From Clostridiales bacterium (GTDB lineage: Bacteria > Bacillota > Clostridia > Christensenellales > UMGS416), in NCBI GenBank assembly GCA_012515725.1, contig JAAYXU010000197.1, forward strand, positions 1 to 6,581: a DNA stretch of 6,581 bases, in the 5' to 3' direction. Below are positions 5,636-6,581 of this stretch, one piece after another. The position numbers and the translations under genes are program-made. Numbering within the stretch: position 1 is the stretch's first letter; every line of letters begins with the position of its first letter. The notes beneath the pieces are model-generated. The model did no database searches and was not told the DNA's origin. It saw only the letters and a list, made by a program, of their open reading frames with translations.

Positions 5636-5649
5636 AATCATGGAGGATT
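5636..5649 (+). promoter_or_regulatory. Ribosome binding site within a GGA-loop hairpin, likely CsrA site 2
   Basis: AATC (5636-5639) pairs with GATT (5646-5649) around the loop ATGGAG, again ANGGAN. GGAGG (5642-5646) is the ribosome binding site, eight bases before ATG 5655. CsrA bound here would block translation. The stem of four pairs is weak alone, but CsrA can bind such sites as the second half of a pair. Confidence 0.55.
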
Positions 5650-5654
5650 AAAAA

Positions 5655-6581
5655 ATGAGGATCAATCACAACATCTCAGCGCTCAATACCTACAATCAGC
5701 TGTCCAAGAACACATCCCTGTCCAGCAACTCGCTGGCGAAACTGTCCTCGGGCCTGGCCATCAACAAGGCCGGAGACGATCCGGCGGGTCTGTCGATCTC
5801 CGAAAAAATGCGGGCGCAGATTCGCGGCCTCGACCGGGCTTCCGAGAACGCGCAGGACGGTATCTCTCTGGTGCAGACCGCTGAGGGCGCGCTCCAGGAG
5901 AGCAGCGAGATACTGCAGCGTATGCGCGAGCTGGCGGTTCAGGCCGGTAACGACACCGCGACCGCTGACGACCGCGCCGCCATCAAGGGCGAGCTCGACC
6001 AGCTGGCCCAGGAGCTGACGCGCATAGCGGACACCACGAAGTTCAACGGCAAGAGCATCATGGCCTCGGGCGGGCAGTTCAGCGGCACCTTCCAGATCGG
6101 AGCCGACGCCGGGCAGACACTCGACGTCAGCATGAGCGCGATGGACGCTGTCACGCTGGGCGTGGGCACCGCGGTCACAGAGAACGCATCGGTAGCGGAG
6201 ATTGCCACCGTAAGCGGCGACGGAGACGAATTCGTTGCCGGCGGCGTATCGCTGGCAAACTACACCCAGTCAAACGACCTCGAAATCAAGCTCGAAATTA
6301 CGACGGCCGGCGCCGCCGGCACAGCCGCCGTTGCCACCATCACCATTAACGGAGTCGAGAAGAGCGTCACAGCCGACGCTGTGGGCGTCAATCCGACATT
6401 CACGCTGGCCAGCGCCACATTCGGCGACATATTCGAGTCGGGCCAGTCGATCACCATCACCGGCGCGAACACCCCGATCTTGGGCGACGAGGTCAACATA
6501 CTCGTAAGCGGCAAGCGCGATACCATATCTGGACTTGCGGTGGATACGACGGCCAATGCCGGAGACACCATCACGGCCATC
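5655..6581 (+). CDS. hag: Flagellin, N-terminal part (cut by the right edge)
   Basis: Flagellin is the exported subunit of the flagellar filament. 309 codons are present without a stop, and the C-terminal D1/D0 part lies beyond the window. The start MRINHNISALNTYNQL is typical. The N-terminal D0/D1 region (1 to about 165) is fully conserved, with LAKLSSGLAINKAGDDPAGL (27-46) and LQRMRELAVQAGN (87-99). The latter matches the segment recognised by TLR5 in Salmonella-type flagellins. FQIGADAGQ (146-154) marks the end of D1. From about 171 the sequence becomes a Gly/Ala/Thr-rich, beta-like variable region with no family resemblance that I can name. Start and expression are set by the sigma-28 promoter and GGAGG site upstream. 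The symbol follows Bacillus usage; fliC is the equivalent name. Confidence 0.95.
   Translation, partial: MRINHNISALNTYNQLSKNTSLSSNSLAKLSSGLAINKAGDDPAGLSISEKMRAQIRGLDRASENAQDGISLVQTAEGALQESSEILQRMRELAVQAGNDTATADDRAAIKGELDQLAQELTRIADTTKFNGKSIMASGGQFSGTFQIGADAGQTLDVSMSAMDAVTLGVGTAVTENASVAEIATVSGDGDEFVAGGVSLANYTQSNDLEIKLEITTAGAAGTAAVATITINGVEKSVTADAVGVNPTFTLASATFGDIFESGQSITITGANTPILGDEVNILVSGKRDTISGLAVDTTANAGDTITAI

Overview
The window reads like part of the chromosome of a GC-rich, motile, probably spore-forming member of the Bacillota (Clostridia-like). Four observations support this: strong GGAGG-type ribosome binding sites with TTG and GTG starts; a SpoIID/LytB-domain protein; a secreted DUF1002 protein, a family I know mainly from Bacillota; and a flagellin gene with a sigma-28 promoter and a hag-like leader that looks made for CsrA control. 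I cannot assign a genus from the sequence alone.

Layout. Positions 1-383 hold no confident protein gene. The leftmost 200 bases carry, on the minus strand, a hairpin-rich stretch that ends in a convincing Rho-independent terminator (50 down to 25). It may be a small RNA, or an attenuator in front of a gene lying left of the window. A well-formed housekeeping promoter (310-338) then drives a MATE-family multidrug/metabolite exporter (384-1802, TTG start). Seven bases later, in convergent orientation, ends a SpoIID/LytB-domain lipoprotein (1810-2829, minus). A 189-base divergent intergenic region separates it from an SH3b plus M14 zinc carboxypeptidase (3019-4395, plus) with its own -10/-35 pair. 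A DUF1002 secreted protein follows 77 bases downstream (4473-5342), and both are closed by a strong terminator (5369-5402).

The last part is a flagellin gene (5655 to the right edge, incomplete). It has a sigma-28-type promoter (5539-5566) with a palindrome in the spacer. Its leader carries two small hairpins that each present an ANGGAN hexaloop, the second over the ribosome binding site. This closely resembles the CsrA/FliW control of hag known in Bacillus subtilis.

How the genes may work together. The SpoIID-like protein (glycan-strand lytic activity is known for the family) and the SH3b-M14 peptidase (gamma-D-Glu/diaminopimelate stem-peptide cleavage is known for the M14C group) are divergently transcribed and both exported, so a cell-wall remodelling pair is a reasonable inference. 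The DUF1002 protein is probably co-transcribed with the peptidase and shares its location. The MATE exporter and the flagellin look like independent units. No mobile element, CRISPR array, tRNA or rRNA is visible.
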